64,000 bases of DNA, from assembly GCF_033118175.1 (NCBI RefSeq), contig NC_083681.1, forward strand, positions 17,006,001 to 17,070,000, read 5' to 3'. Positions within the stretch are counted from its first letter, which is position 1, and each line of letters starts with the position of its first letter. This document shows positions 46,845-58,019 of this stretch, in pieces. A model generated the notes under the pieces. It worked only from the letters and a program-made list of their open reading frames with translations, searched no databases and was not told the origin of the DNA. This stretch comes from Dama dama (lineage: Eukaryota > Chordata > Mammalia > Artiodactyla > Cervidae). The translations under genes were made by a program, and so were the position numbers.

Positions 46845-47905
46845 CTGTACTGTCCAGAACACTAGCCACAAACCACATGTGGCTACCGAACACCTGAAAT
46901 GTGTCTCGTCTGAGCTGAGATGTGCACGAAGTATAAAAGGCACATCAAAATTTGAAGACAGTACAAAAAAAGGTAAAATATCTCAGCAATAGTTTTTTAT
47001 GATGATAACCTGTTGAAATGATAATACTTTTGATATAATGGGTTAAATAAAACATGTACCTAAATGTACGTTTTAAAATGGATTAACTAACTGTGTGGAA
47101 GTTCCTTAAAAAAACTAAAAATACAGTTACCGTATGATCCAACAATCCTGCTCTTGAGCATATATCCAGTAAAGACAAAACCAATTTGAAAAGACACACG
47201 CCCTTCAATGTTCACAGTAGCACTACTTAAAATAGCCAAGACATGGACGCAACCTAAGTGTCCACCCACAGATGAATGGATAAAGAAGACGTGATAAGCG
47301 TACATAGTTGCATATTACTCAGCCATAAAAAGAAAGAAATGCCATTTGCAGCAATCTCTAGGATGGACCTAGAGATTCTCATACTAAGAGAACTCAGACA
47401 AACACAAATATATGATATCACCTGTATCTGGAATCTTAAAAAAAAATGAAACAAATGACCTGACAAAACAGAAATAAACTCACAGACACAGAAAACAAAC
47501 TATGGTTACCAAAGGGGGGACGGCTTTGGGTGGGTGGGGGCGGTGGATAAATCAGGAGTTTGGAATTAGCAGAAACAAACTACTATATATAAAACAGATA
47601 ACAAAGTCTTACGGTACAGCACAGGCAACTATACTCAATAACAGAAAAAAAAATTTAACGTAGTAAGTTTACTGTATAAATGAATCACTTTGCTTTATAG
47701 CAGAAACTAACACAAACAACATTGTAAATTAACTATATTCAATTTTTAAAAATGGGTTAACTAAAAAAAATAAATAAATAAAAATGGGTTAACTAAAACA
47801 TGTTTTTAAATTAATTTCACCTGTTTCTTTTAAACCTTATAAAAATGTGGCTGTGAGAAAAATTTTAATTAGATATCTGGCCCACATTATATTTCTTTTT
47901 TAAAG
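46845..47905. mobile_element. hAT-type MITE remnant interrupted by an L1
   Basis: CTAGCCACAAACCACATGTG, GAAATGTGTCTCGTCTGAGC and GTTGAAATGATAATACTTTT at left continue after the L1 as TTAATTTCACCTGTTTC, ATGTGGCTGTGAGAAAAAT and CCACATTATATTTCT. The subfamily is not assigned. Confidence 0.6.
47091..47748 (+). mobile_element. L1 3' fragment with the target sequence present three times
   Basis: TGATCCAACAATCCTGC, ACAGATGAATGGATAAAGAA, CTACTATATATAAAACAGAT and GTAAATTAACTATATTC are L1 3' sequence. The target (AAAATGGATTAACTAA, 47075-47090) recurs as AAAATGGGTTAACTAA at both 47749-47764 and 47781-47796, with an A/T-rich spacer between. Confidence 0.83.
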
Positions 47906-47949
47906 GATGTCAACACCTTTAGTTTAGCATTTTATTTAGCATTTAAAAT

Positions 47950-48245
47950 TTTTTAATTCTCATTGGACTATAGCTGACTTACACTGTCATGTTAGTTTCT
48001 TCTGTATAGCAAAGTAAATCAGTTACATACACAGGCACACACACACATCTAAAAAGAGTGGAGAGATATATATGTATATATCTCTCCACCCTTTTTTAGA
48101 TTCTTTTCCCATATAGGTCATTACAGAGTATTGAGTACAGTTCCCTGTGCTATACAGTAGGTCGTTATTAGTCATCTATTTTATACATAGTGGCGTCTAT
48201 ACGTCAATTCCAATCTTCCAATTTATCCGTCCCCCTCCCTCCTCA
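47950..48245 (-). repeat. L1 3' fragment
   Basis: TTCTCATTGGACTATAGCTG, CAGTTCCCTGTGCTATACAG and TAGTCATCTATTTTATACAT in reverse L1 3' order. It contains the palindrome at 48058-48089. Confidence 0.72.
48058..48089. repeat. near-perfect palindrome, 15-base arms
   Basis: GTGGAGAGATATATA, then TG, then TATATATCTCTCCAC: the arms are exact reverse complements around a two-base centre. A further A-rich/T-rich extension with one mismatch lies outside (about 48051-48096). Confidence 0.95.
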
Positions 48246-48377
48246 ACAATACAATCCCATTGCTCATCACTGCTCTAGTCCACACTACATGTACACCAAA
48301 AGGCCTCACTTTGGAGACAATTTCAGAATTCAGTGAGCAACAGAGCAATTCACACAAACAGACCAATAGTCCTTACT

Positions 48378-48655
48378 CTGCTGCTGCTGCTGCTAAGTCG
48401 CTTCAGTCGTGTCCAACTCTGTGTGACCCCATAGACGGCCACCCACCAGGCTCCACTGTCCCTGGGATTCTCCAGGCAAGAACACTGGAGTGGGCTGCCA
48501 TTTGCTTCTACAACACATGAAAGTGAAAAGGGAAAGTGAAGGCGCTCAGCTGTGTCTGACTCTTAGCGACCCCATGGACTGCAGCCTACCAGGCTCCTCC
48601 ATCCATGGGATTTTCCAGGCAAGAGTACTGGAGTGGGGTGCCATTGCCTTCTCCA
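48378..48655 (-). repeat. BOV-A2 SINE (Bov-A dimer)
   Basis: Two Bov-A monomers in tandem. The first runs from (CTG)n CTAAGTCGCTTCAGTCG to GCCATTTGCTTCTAC, the second from GGCGCTCAGCTGTGTCTGAC to GCCATTGCCTTCTCCAG, joined by AAAGTGAAAAGGGAAAGTGA. Confidence 0.9.
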
Positions 48656-48738
48656 GTCCCCACTCTACTAACACCAGATCTACAAGCATCACTGGTGATC
48701 AGCAACCTATATTCAAAATACTAGACTATATGTTCTGG

Positions 48739-48952
48739 GGGCTTCCCAGGTGGCTCAGGGGAAAGCATCCGCCTGCCAATACATGAGACGCAGGTTCTGT
48801 CCCTGGGACGGGAAGATCCCCTGGAGGAGGAAGCAGCAACCCACTCCAGCATTCTTGCCTGAAGAATCCCATGGACAGAGGAGCCTGGCGGGCTACAGTT
48901 CCTGGGTCACAAAAGAGTCGGACATGACTTAGTGACTAAACAACAACAACAA
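48739..48952 (+). repeat. Bov-tA SINE
   Basis: GGGCTTCCCAGGTGGCTCAG head, CAACCCACTCCAGCATTC middle, GAGTCGGACATGACTTAGTG tail and (CAA)n end. Confidence 0.86.
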
Positions 48953-49467
48953 TATGTTTATCTACAATTAGGGCATTGTGCCAACATTTAATATGGCTGC
49001 ATGATTGACAAAAGTTGTCCAAAATATAACAGGAAAAGAGACATCAATGGATAAACAGATGAAGGATGTGATCGAGTGATTCAAAAGAGAAAATGCAACA
49101 GCTAAAAAAATTTCCCAAAGCAAAGTTATTAATACACAACTGAAATCAAAACAACTTTTTTCCATTTATCAGTATTAACAATCAGCTCAATGAGTGTTTA
49201 CTGAGCTTCAAAGCAAAGATTCTTTAAAATTCTCAAGGCGTGATAAATATTAGGACTTGGCTTGAGTAAAAAATTACAGAAAAATGACTACAAGGAACAA
49301 TGACAGAAGGTCAGAATGACTATCTCCAGATGACAAATTCATGGATTTTTTTTCACTCTTCATATTTTCCTATTCTTTATGCAATTTCTACAGTGAACAT
49401 GGGCGGCTATTCAAAAAGTTCTGTACTAATATATAAGTTCATTACAGAAAAGTATATATTAGCCACG

Positions 49468-49658
49468 AGGGCTTCCTTGGTGGCTCAGCTGGTAAGGAAT
49501 GTGCCTGTAATGTGGGAGACCTGGGTTCGACCCCTGGGTTGGGAAGATCCCCTGGAGAAGGGAAAGGCAACCCACTCCAGTATTCTGGCCTGCAGAATTC
49601 CATGGTATATAGTCCATGGGGTCCCAAAGATTTGGACATGATTGAACAACTTTCACGT
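49468..49658 (+). repeat. Bov-tA SINE
   Basis: GGCTTCCTTGGTGGCTCAGC head, GGGTTCGACCCCTGGG, GTATATAGTCCATGGGG and GATTGAACAACTTTCAC tail. Confidence 0.86.
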
Positions 49659-50064
49659 ATAGAAAAATTAGAAAATAGAGATAAGCCAAAAATCAGCACT
49701 GTTATTTTAATAATTAGAGGAAGTAAACAAGATAAAAGAACTTCAAAATGAGGTGAAAATAACAAATGGCTTCTTGGCTGTGAAGAGGTTCAAATTTAAG
49801 ACTTCTCACTCAGTAAAAATACCTCTTATTTATCTAGAGGTTTCCAATTTAGAGTATTTTCTTATACTTTCTGATTGTGAAAGCAATAGTGAACAGAGAA
49901 TTTAAGAGTGGTTTTGGCTGGATAATGGAACTGCAGGTAATTTCTATTTCCCTTCTGTATCATTTTTTAGGGAGTGGGGAAGTGGGAGTTATCTTATTAC
50001 TAGATTTTTGAGACTGAAAGTGTTTCATTAGTCTAAGGAAGAAAATCAGTTACTTTTAGGAAAC

Positions 50065-50190
50065 ATCAGCTACAGCAGATTGCAGATAAGGAAACTGAGG
50101 CTCTGAGAACTTAAGCAGTTTGCTACAAAGTGGAAGAGCCAGGACTTAAAACCCCTCAAATCTTCTTCTCCCAAACCCACAGCTTTCCCA
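50065..50190 (-). repeat. MIR SINE
   Basis: GATAAGGAAACTGAGGCTC, TTAAGCAGTTTGCTACAAAG and GGAAGAGCCAGGACTTAAAA in reverse MIR order. Confidence 0.55.
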
Positions 50191-50998
50191 CCTGGACCCC
50201 TTTGGTGGTGTGACACAGGACTCTGACGTGTTCAGACTGAGACTAGGCTCTTGGGTAAACTAAGATCCAAACTATTGCTAGGCAGGAGGCATATGGACGA
50301 TCCTCTTGTTTGGAGAAGCCACGCATTTAATGCACTGCAGCTGGAGTTGTGTTACATTTCTTGAGAAAGCAACCTAAACTTGACCCCAGCATTCTGAAAT
50401 TCCCACACCGCAGAGCCACTCCTCACAATAAACAGGGCATTTTACTTGGCTCATTCAGCCACAATTCAGCTTAAAAATTGTACAAACTCGTAAATTTTAA
50501 TGCTGGTATTCAAAACACATGTTTAGCTGGTGGAATTTAAAAAAGACACTCCCTGGCCTCATTTTTGTTAAGAGCAACGCATGGTGGTTAATCCAAAAGC
50601 TTTGGGTCTGGCTCACCTTTTAATACCACATAGCAATTCATTTTCGTTAACTATCTAAACTGCAAATCAGCACTTTGGAAACACACTCAGTCTGAAAATC
50701 CCCCTTCCTCCTCCATCCATTTCCAACTCAGAGTGAGAGGGGGCCACCGAACATTCTCTGTTGCACTGTGCGGCCCATTTGAGACCTCACACCCACCCAG
50801 AGTAAAGCTGCTCTTCAGCCCCAGTCTTCGCGCTTATTCACTCGGTAAACTGCATTCTGGCCACACTGCTGGCTCAGCGTGGGTTCCTGGCGAGAAGCAT
50901 GGGTTCTCTCTAATCAGCCACATGGGCTCCAGGACTCTGTCCTCTTCGCTCCCTCCCTACCCCCTGCACTGTCTTTTGACATGTTCCCAGGGAGCATG

Positions 50999-51212
50999 GG
51001 GCTTCCCTGGTGGCTCAGATGGTGAAGAATCCACCTGCAATGCGGGAGACCCAGGATCCACCCCTGGGTCGGGAAGATCCACTGGAGGAGGGCATGCCGA
51101 CCCACTCCAGTATTCTTGCCTGGAGAATCCCGTGGATGGAGGAGCCTGATGGGCTACAGTCCAGGGGTCGCAGAGAGCTGGACACAACTGAAGCACCTGA
51201 GTACCACAGAGC
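50999..51212 (+). repeat. Bov-tA SINE
   Basis: GGGCTTCCCTGGTGGCTCAG head, CCCCTGGGTCGGGAAGATCC, GGTCGCAGAGAGCTGGACAC tail. Confidence 0.87.
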
Positions 51213-51447
51213 ATCAGGAACTTTGACTCTGTGCTAAATAAAACCAAATCAGGAGGTTTTTTTAGAGGAAAATTCATAGTGAATTTTCTAAGGAAAACAT
51301 GTGTGATGTGGGAGGCTAAGCACACCACAGGGTCCCTCCATGAATTCGGGAAACCACGAGCCCCCTGAACTGATGGGGCCGGTGAAGAGACGAAGCAAGC
51401 GTGTTCTGTGGAAGGGGATCCATGGCACCACTGGCTCTGACGTCATC

Positions 51448-51550
51448 TCTCTTTTTTTTTAATATTTATTTCGGGGATCTTTGTTGTGGCATTTGGAATC
51501 TTTAGTTGCAACATGCAAACTTAGCTGTGGTGTGTGAGATCTAGTCCCCA
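51448..51550 (-). repeat. partial CHR-type SINE
   Basis: T-rich start, then TTATTTCGGGGATC, TTTAGTTGCAACATG and TAGCTGTGGTGTGTGAG, the 3' half of a CHR element in reverse. The tRNA head is missing. Confidence 0.55.
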
Positions 51551-51581
51551 GTATTCATTCGTGCCTTCACTTCCATTAACG

Positions 51582-51897
51582 GGACAGACCAGTCAGTCCT
51601 AAAGGAAATCAATCCCGAATATTCATTGGAAGGATTGATGTGGAAGCTGAAACTCCAATACTCTGGCCACCTGATTTGAAGAGCTGACTCATTTGAAAAG
51701 ACCCTGATGCTGGGAGGGATTATGGGCAGGAGGAGAAGGGGACGACAGAGGATGAGATGGTTGGATGGCATCCCCGACTCGATGGACATGAGTTTAAGCA
51801 AGCTCCGGGAGTTGATGGACAGGGAGGCCTGGCGTGCTGCAGTCCCTGGGGTCACGAAGAGTCGGACACGACTGAGTAACTGAATAACAACAACAAT
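51582..51897 (+). mobile_element. BovB 3' fragment
   Basis: GACCAGTCAGTCCTAAAGG to CTGAATAACAACAACAATAA, coding for remnants of RRRGRQRMRWLDG. It lies about 320 bp from a second copy in the same direction. Confidence 0.87.
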
Positions 51898-52216
51898 AAG
51901 AACAAAGTACAGACTGTAAAGCCAAGTCATGACTTCTGGAAGTGCTGTTTCCCCAAAATGTGTCAGTCAATGCTTCTTTTTCTTTTTTTTTAAATCTTAA
52001 TTCTTCATAGAACAACCTGTCCAGTTCTCACCTGGTCCTCATTTATGCTCATTTCCACTTTCAGGAGAAGGAAGAGGAAGAATGGGGCAGGACAGAGCTG
52101 ACCTGCATCCATGGCCGCCTCACAGTCCCTGGAGGCCCCCACCAGCCACCTCAGCAGGGCCAGGTCACCCGAGCCCTTCCCCAGCCTCACTAGCTTCCTC
52201 ACGAGAAAAGACAAGG

Positions 52217-52449
52217 TTTGGCCACCTGAGGCAAAGAGCTGACTCATTGGTAAAGACCCTGATGCTGGGAAAGATTGAGGGCAGGAGAAGGGGACAACAG
52301 AGGATGAGATGGTTGGCTGGCATCACCGACTTGATGGACATGGGTTTGGGTGGACTCCGGGAGTTGGTGATGAACAGGGAGGCCTGGCGTGCTGCGGTCC
52401 ATGGGGTCACAAAGAGTTGGACACGACTGATCGACTGAACTAAACCGAT
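52217..52449 (+). mobile_element. BovB 3' fragment
   Basis: TTTGGCCACCTGAGGCAAAG to CTGATCGACTGAACTAAACC. It includes a 3-base in-frame loss in the arginine-rich segment. Confidence 0.86.
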
Positions 52450-52907
52450 GAAAGTCAAGGAGACCTTGACTAGTGGCCTCTCCATGGGGTTTCCCACAGG
52501 AAGAGACCATAACCTGCCACACATCTCCCATGGTCTGCGGATCAGAGCAGGTGAGAGAATTCATGAGCTATGGTAAATCAGTAATGAAGGTCAGAACTCC
52601 AGGTTCTTACTCATCCTAAGCTCTGTGCTCTTCAGACCTTTCCATCTCTAGACAAAACGCAGTGAAGTCTTGACAGTGTGTAATGGGTGGGATGAGAGCG
52701 CTGAACATACTGAGCCCGCTTTTGCAGCGCGAGGCCAGAACACGAGCCCAGGGATCTCAGACAAAGGCCTCCCTGACTCAAGGGTCGTCCATGATGCACT
52801 GACCCAACAGCCGGCAGCTTCCGAAACCATCACCGTTAATGACGAGTTGATAGCCTGTTATGCACAAAGGCAGGTGACAGTGAAGTTAAAGGGAGACCTG
52901 CTCTTCT

Positions 52908-53124
52908 CTGGGTTTCCCAGGTGGCTGAGTGGGAAAGAACCCGCCTGCCAATGCAAGAGCCACCAAAGGGACGGGTTCGATCCCTGGGTCTGGAAGGTCC
53001 CCTGCAGGAGGGCATGGCAACCCACCCCAGTATTCTTGCCTGGAGAGCCCCATGGACAGAGGAGCCTGGTGGACTGCAGTTCACAGGGCTGCAAAGTTGG
53101 AAATGGCTGAGCACGCATGCAATG
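52908..53124 (+). repeat. Bov-tA SINE
   Basis: GGGTTTCCCAGGTGGCTGAG head, GGGTTCGATCCCTGGGTC, GGACAGAGGAGCCTGGTGG. GCTCTTCT occurs on both sides (52900-52907 and 53125-53132). Confidence 0.82.
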
Positions 53125-54369
53125 GCTCTTCTTTTGGGTCAAAGATAGCTTGAACATCACACCGTGCTGAGCTTCAGATCCAGTCCTTGGAGCTCAGGCC
53201 ACACTGAATGCGTCTGAAGCACGGCTGGTGTGGACACAACTCTGTTTACCCTGCTAGCCAAAGGCTGCCCTGGGGGAGCCACGCTGGCGAGCTGCGGCCA
53301 GGCTCACAAAGGCACCTTGTAGCTCTGGGGCTGAGCCTCAGTGGTCTGCCTGTCACATCTTCCAGGGCATTTTGATGTGTCATGTGGACCCAGCTGCCAA
53401 GTCCAGCAACCAGCTCAAATCCTTCAGACAGTTCTTCTTTTTGACGTCATCACATCAAAACACATGATGCCCCGCCCACAAATACCTTGGCAGCCCTCCA
53501 GGATAGCTTCCTCCTCGCCCTTCCTGTCTTCCACTCACAGCATACCTACTGCCAAATGACAAAAAGCAGCAAGACCCCTTTATGCCCTGCCACGTAACAC
53601 AGAATAAAGCCCAAGAGAAAGAAGGAGACTGGGAATATTTCCACTATCGATCAAGCTCTAGACGAAGAGCTAAATGATTAAGGGAAAAAAAAAAAAAGTG
53701 AACTATCACAACCCAAACTCTGATATGCTTCTGCAATCACTACCATGGATTATTTAACTCTGGCAAATCAATGTGCTAATAACCACAGACTTGAAGACAT
53801 ATTTTTCCTCTTCAAACCTGATAGCTTTTACATTTCAATTTCTCTTTGGCTTTAGGAATCATAAAAGGGTGAGAACAAGAGCTCTCCCAGGCTGCACTTG
53901 GATACCCCAGTGGGGTCACTGTGTCGGCTGCGTCCTGCTGCCTGTCAGGGGCCTGCAGGTCGGTACATCGCTTCAAAACTGCCACTGCCACCGAAGGCAG
54001 GGAAGCGTGTCAGCAGCTGCCAAGTGAGTGACAAGCCAGCTCACTCTCTCTGCCAAGGCCCAGTCACTCTCTTTTCAGAAGCTGTACAGCCAAAGTAGGC
54101 CCTGCACCCAGCCATTGGGGTCACTCGGGAAAAGCTCAGCTCATTTGATTTAGAATCTGATAAATAAAGCCTCTGGGGAGAATGAAGACACAGCCATAAC
54201 AGGCAGTGACCCACTTGTCTTCTCTTATGCTCCACACTCTCCCCAGGCAGAGAAAGCTCAGAAACATTTAAACTCTAGCAATTTCCAAATGGGTATCTCC
54301 AGAGCCAACTTCTCTCCTGAGACTTTGCTTTCCAACTGCCTTATTTCCAACAGTGTCCATATCTAATCA

Positions 54370-55098
54370 ATCATTAAATGATGTCAACTCTATTTCTCTT
54401 AGCATATAATACTCCTCCACACCTATGGCCTCAAACCTGGGCTACCCTCACCAGGTCTTATCTGGACACAACCGACCCCATCTCTGGTGGTCCTCATGGC
54501 CTCTAGGTTCCTCTTCCTCTAATTCATCATTTGCTGCCATTGAAATCAGCCTAGTAAACATCAACACAGTCTTTACTGAAAAACACTGGTTCTTGCAATT
54601 GTTTATGGATAAATTCTGAACTCTTTAGTATGACACTCAAAGATCTTCATCAACTGGTCTCAATTTCCTTGTGCAAAAACAGTTTCTGCCACTTCCAACC
54701 CCGCCATGGTCTGTATGACTGCAGCTCATGCCAGACAAAACCTCCTAAGCTTTGGTCTGAAGAAATGGCCTTTCCCCTGCATAGTACCTCCTGCTACTTC
54801 ACCTCTACCCCACAGCTCTTATTTACTCTTCAAAACCCAGCTCAAAGGTCACCTCCTCCGTGCAGCTCTCCCCAAGCCCTTCAGCTGTGAGTCATACTGC
54901 TCTCTCCAGTTCCCGAATGCTCTCTGCACCTTTCTATCCTAAAACAGCACCCTGCAGCCCAAAGATCTGTTCAGATGCTGGCTTCCCTGAGATGATGCTG
55001 GGAGGACCCTGAGGGTGGAAACTGTATCTTTATCTCTGAACTGAGTACAGGGCTGCACAGACTACACACGCGATAAGTGTTGTTGAATCCATCAGTCG
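54370..55098 (+). repeat. L2 LINE 3' region
   Basis: ACACTCAAAGATCTTCATCA, CTTCAAAACCCAGCTCAAAG, GTCACCTCCTCCGTGCAG, GAGGGTGGAAACTGTATC and AGTGTTGTTGAATCCATC follow L2 3' order over 700 bp. Confidence 0.65.
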
Positions 55099-55212
55099 CA
55101 GGAATTAGGACGATGGAGGGAAAAGGTTTTGAGGGTCGGGATACCTGAGCCTCACTCCAGCTGCCTCAGAGTTGAGTACTGCAGGAATTGAGTTTCTCAT
55201 CTCTTGAATAAA

Positions 55213-55435
55213 CAGAGCGTCTTCCCTGGTGGCTCAAACATTAAAGAATCTGCCTGCAATGTGGGAGACCCGGGTTCAATCCCTGGGTCAGGAAGATCCC
55301 CAGGAGAAGGGCATGGCAACCCACTCCGGTATTTCTGTCTGGAGGATCCCATGGACAGAGGAGCCTGGTGGGCTACAGTCCACAGGGTCACAAAGAGTTG
55401 GACACAACTGAGCAACGAACACTTTCACTTTTCTG
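55213..55435 (+). repeat. Bov-tA SINE with 9-bp target-site duplication
   Basis: CTTCCCTGGTGGCTCAAACA head and GTCACAAAGAGTTGGACACA tail. TTGAATAAA flanks it at 55204-55212 and 55436-55444. Confidence 0.87.
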
Positions 55436-56017
55436 TTGAATAAAGGGGTGAGGCTATATGATTTCTAGGTCCCTTTAGCTGCTCTGTTCTAGAATTCAGA
55501 CATTTTCCTCTGAAATCTACAATGAAGAAAGACTGTATAAAACCCCATGGTAATAACATGTTCCAGGAGTTTGGACACTCTCCACAAAGCCAGCCAGGAA
55601 AACCACTGCTCCTCTAGACCACTAGGCCAAGCTCCCCAGGGACAGCCCGCAACAGAGGCTCCGCCCCAAGCTCAGAAATCCCCACCCGCTTTCTGGGACA
55701 CCTGGATAAAATCCCAGGTGACCTCTATTATATTTCAATCTATATATTTTGGCCAAAACACTGCTTAGTAAATACTGTGCACAGACAAAAAAAAAAAAAA
55801 AAAAAAACTGATGACAAAAACCTAATATGCCTTAAAATAATGAGTACTAAAACATGAGTGAAACCACAAGGCTTACTGTGGAAACAGTATGAAGGTTTCT
55901 GAAAAAACTAAAAATAGAACTACCATATGACCCAGCAATTCCACTCCTGGGTATATATCTGAGAAAAATAAAAGCATTAATTCAGAAAAACACATGCATC
56001 CCAGTATTCAGAGCAGC

Positions 56018-56228
56018 ATTCTAGGTGGCTCAGTGGTAAAGAATCTGCCTGCTAATGCGGGAGACACAGGTTTGACCCTTGTGTCGGGAAGATCTCCTGG
56101 AGGAAAAAACGGCAACCCACTCCAGTATTCTTGCCTGGACAAGAATCCCATGGACAGAGGAGCCTGATGGGCTACAGTCCACGGTTACAAACAGTTGGAC
56201 ACAGCTGAGCAACTGAGCATGCACGCAT
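56018..56228 (+). repeat. Bov-tA SINE nested in L1
   Basis: CTAGGTGGCTCAGTGGTAAA head, GGTTTGACCCTTGTG, GGGCTACAGTCCACGG, and a GCATGCACGCATGC end. Confidence 0.82.
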
Positions 56229-56709
56229 GCAAAAGTGTTCAAAGGGGCACAGATCAAAAACCGTGTATTCACAGATGATGCAACTTCACAGAAGATAGGA
56301 AAGCAACACAGGTATCATCAACTGATCAATGGATAAAGAAGATATGGTAGATACACGTGATGGAATACCACTCAGTCATATTAAAGAATGAAGGTTTGCC
56401 ATTTGCAGCAACACAGATGGACTTGGAGGGCAATCTGGAACTGAAATAGGTCAGACCGAGAAAGACAAATACTGTTTGATATCACCAATATGTGGAATCT
56501 AAAAAATACAACAAACTAGTAAATGTGATATAAAAGAAGCAGACTCAGGCATACTGGGAACAAACTAGTGGTTACCAGTAGGGAGAAGGCAAGGAGGAGG
56601 GGCAGTGAAGGGGCAGGGGATTAAGATGAACAAACTATTAGCTATAAAATAGGCTACATGGATACACTGTAAGACATGGGGAATATAGCCAATATTTTAT
56701 AGTAACTAT

Positions 56710-56844
56710 GCTGCTGCTGCTGCTAAGTCACTTCAGTCATGTCTGACCTTGTGCGACCCTATGGACAACAGCCTACCAGGCTCCTCTGTCCACAGGATTC
56801 TCTAGGCAAGAATACTGGAGTGGGTTGCCATTTCCTTCACCAAC
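56710..56844 (-). repeat. Bov-A SINE nested in L1, 9-bp target-site duplication
   Basis: (CTG)n CTAAGTCACTTCAGTC to TTGCCATTTCCTTCACC. AGTAACTAT flanks it at 56701-56709 and 56845-56853. Confidence 0.88.
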
Positions 56845-56982
56845 AGTAACTATAGGAGGGCATAATCTTTAAAAATCATGCATCGCTCTATTGTAATCTG
56901 CAAAATAGTAATAATATTATCTATCAACTATACTTCAATTAAAAGAATAAATTTTTAAAAATCTTCTGGGCTCGATAATCAC

Positions 56983-57916
56983 CTCGTTACCCCGTACTCT
57001 GGGGGTGGCTGGTACCTCAGGACGGCCACTTCTGTCCTCGCAGGCTGGGGCGCAGGGTACGGCTTGACCATCTCGTGGAGCAGCCCGGGGTGCTGGTCAC
57101 TGTAGAACAGTCCATGCTCCTGGGTCTTGCTGACCGGGGACACCATCTGCTTGGCCTTGAAGGGGTACTCGGGTGGAGGCCCTCGGGGGTCCAGCATCTT
57201 GGCTGCAGGCTGGGCTGGGGAGGGTCCCCCTCCCGCCTTGAACGCCTTTCCGTTCCCGGGGCCGGGGAGGTGCTGCTTGGCGCCGTTCCTCTCCAGCGAC
57301 AGCTGCATGATCCTCTCGCTGAGAGAGCGGACGTGGCCCTGCTTGAGTTCCTTCAGCGCCTCGTCCTTGTGCGCCTGTCCGCTGTTGGCACGGCTCACCG
57401 TCGGCCTGCCCTCAGTCCGGGCCTTCTGGCTGGCGCCCCCGGCCATGTAGTAGCCGTGCCCCACGGCTCCCGGTTGCTGCTGCTGCGGCGGCGGCGGCGG
57501 CTGCTGGCCCCGGAAGAACTGGGACTGCGCCTTGGCCTCCTCGTAGGTGGGCAGCTCCTCGTTGTTCTGCTGAGGCTGCGCGGACCGCACCTGCTTCTCC
57601 ATCACCGTGTTGTCCACCTGGTGTTCCTGACCCTGCGGCTCCTGGCGTGCTGACTGGTAGACCATTGGTGGGTCTTCTTGAGCGAGGTTTTCCGTGGAAG
57701 AAAAGCTGTTGGTGGGGTGGGCTGGCCCTGCACTCCCTGTGGCCTGGTGCTGAATGGCCAGCAAGTTCATGTTCTCGGTCGGCGTGCCATAGCGCAGTTG
57801 CTCCTGGATCAGCCGCTGTAACACTGTTCCCGCTGCCGCATCTTCCGAACCTCTCATCTCCACCTCTGGGATCCTCGGGAAGTTCGGGGGGTGGAAGTTA
57901 CAGAGAGGATCCTCAA
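56983..57916 (-). CDS. AMOTL1: AMOTL1 large exon: PPxY motifs, LATS-type site and Gln/Pro tract
   Basis: This 934-bp exon has 310 whole codons with two split bases at each end. It opens with EDPLCNFHPPNFPRIPEVEM and ends at PPPEYGVT. Three WW-domain ligands are visible: LPTY at 57543-57554, PPPEY at 57165-57179 and PPPEY at 56994-57008. In the angiomotin family these bind YAP/TAZ and NEDD4-type ligases. HVRSLS at 57318-57335 is the HxRxxS site phosphorylated by LATS kinases, lying in the actin-binding segment (SLSERIMQLSLER). A Q2-P5-Q4 tract lies at 57474-57506. The exon is GC-rich with many CpGs. The acceptor is ATCTTCCAG; the donor is GTGATT, weak at position +5. Open frames on the plus strand here are antisense shadows. 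Confidence 0.96.
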
Positions 57917-58019
57917 CTGGAAGATACACATGGGAAAAACGTGTCAGGCTGTTCCACGTATATTGTGAATAATGACCTTTCTAATGATAGAGGCATTTAA
58001 AGAGCTCCAATACCCCATC

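Larger units (their letters stand above)
55875..56958 (+). mobile_element. L1 3' region interrupted by two SINEs
   Basis: CTACCATATGACCCAGCAAT (ORF2 end), GATCAATGGATAAAGAAGAT, GATATCACCAATATGTGGAA and TCAACTATACTTCAATTAAA are in forward L1 order, broken by the SINEs at 56018-56228 and 56710-56844. Confidence 0.82.
39340..56982 (-). other. AMOTL1: AMOTL1 intron (about 17.6 kb)
   Basis: Unassigned stretches are 39340-39559, 40319-42452, 43694-44284, 45353-45942, 46072-46399, 46591-46844, 48246-48377, 48953-49467, 49659-50064, 50191-50998, 51898-52216, 52450-52907, 53125-54369 and 55436-55874. The open frame at 41190-41930 is listed separately. 42835-42900 and 46135-46265 resemble MIR. A run of about 20 A lies at 55787-55807. 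No exon with family similarity was found in these stretches. Confidence 0.75.

Noticed and set aside
57075..57653. 192-codon plus-strand open frame
   Set aside because: Antisense shadow of the large AMOTL1 exon; the leucine- and arginine-rich product is an artefact of Gln/Pro-rich codons read backwards.
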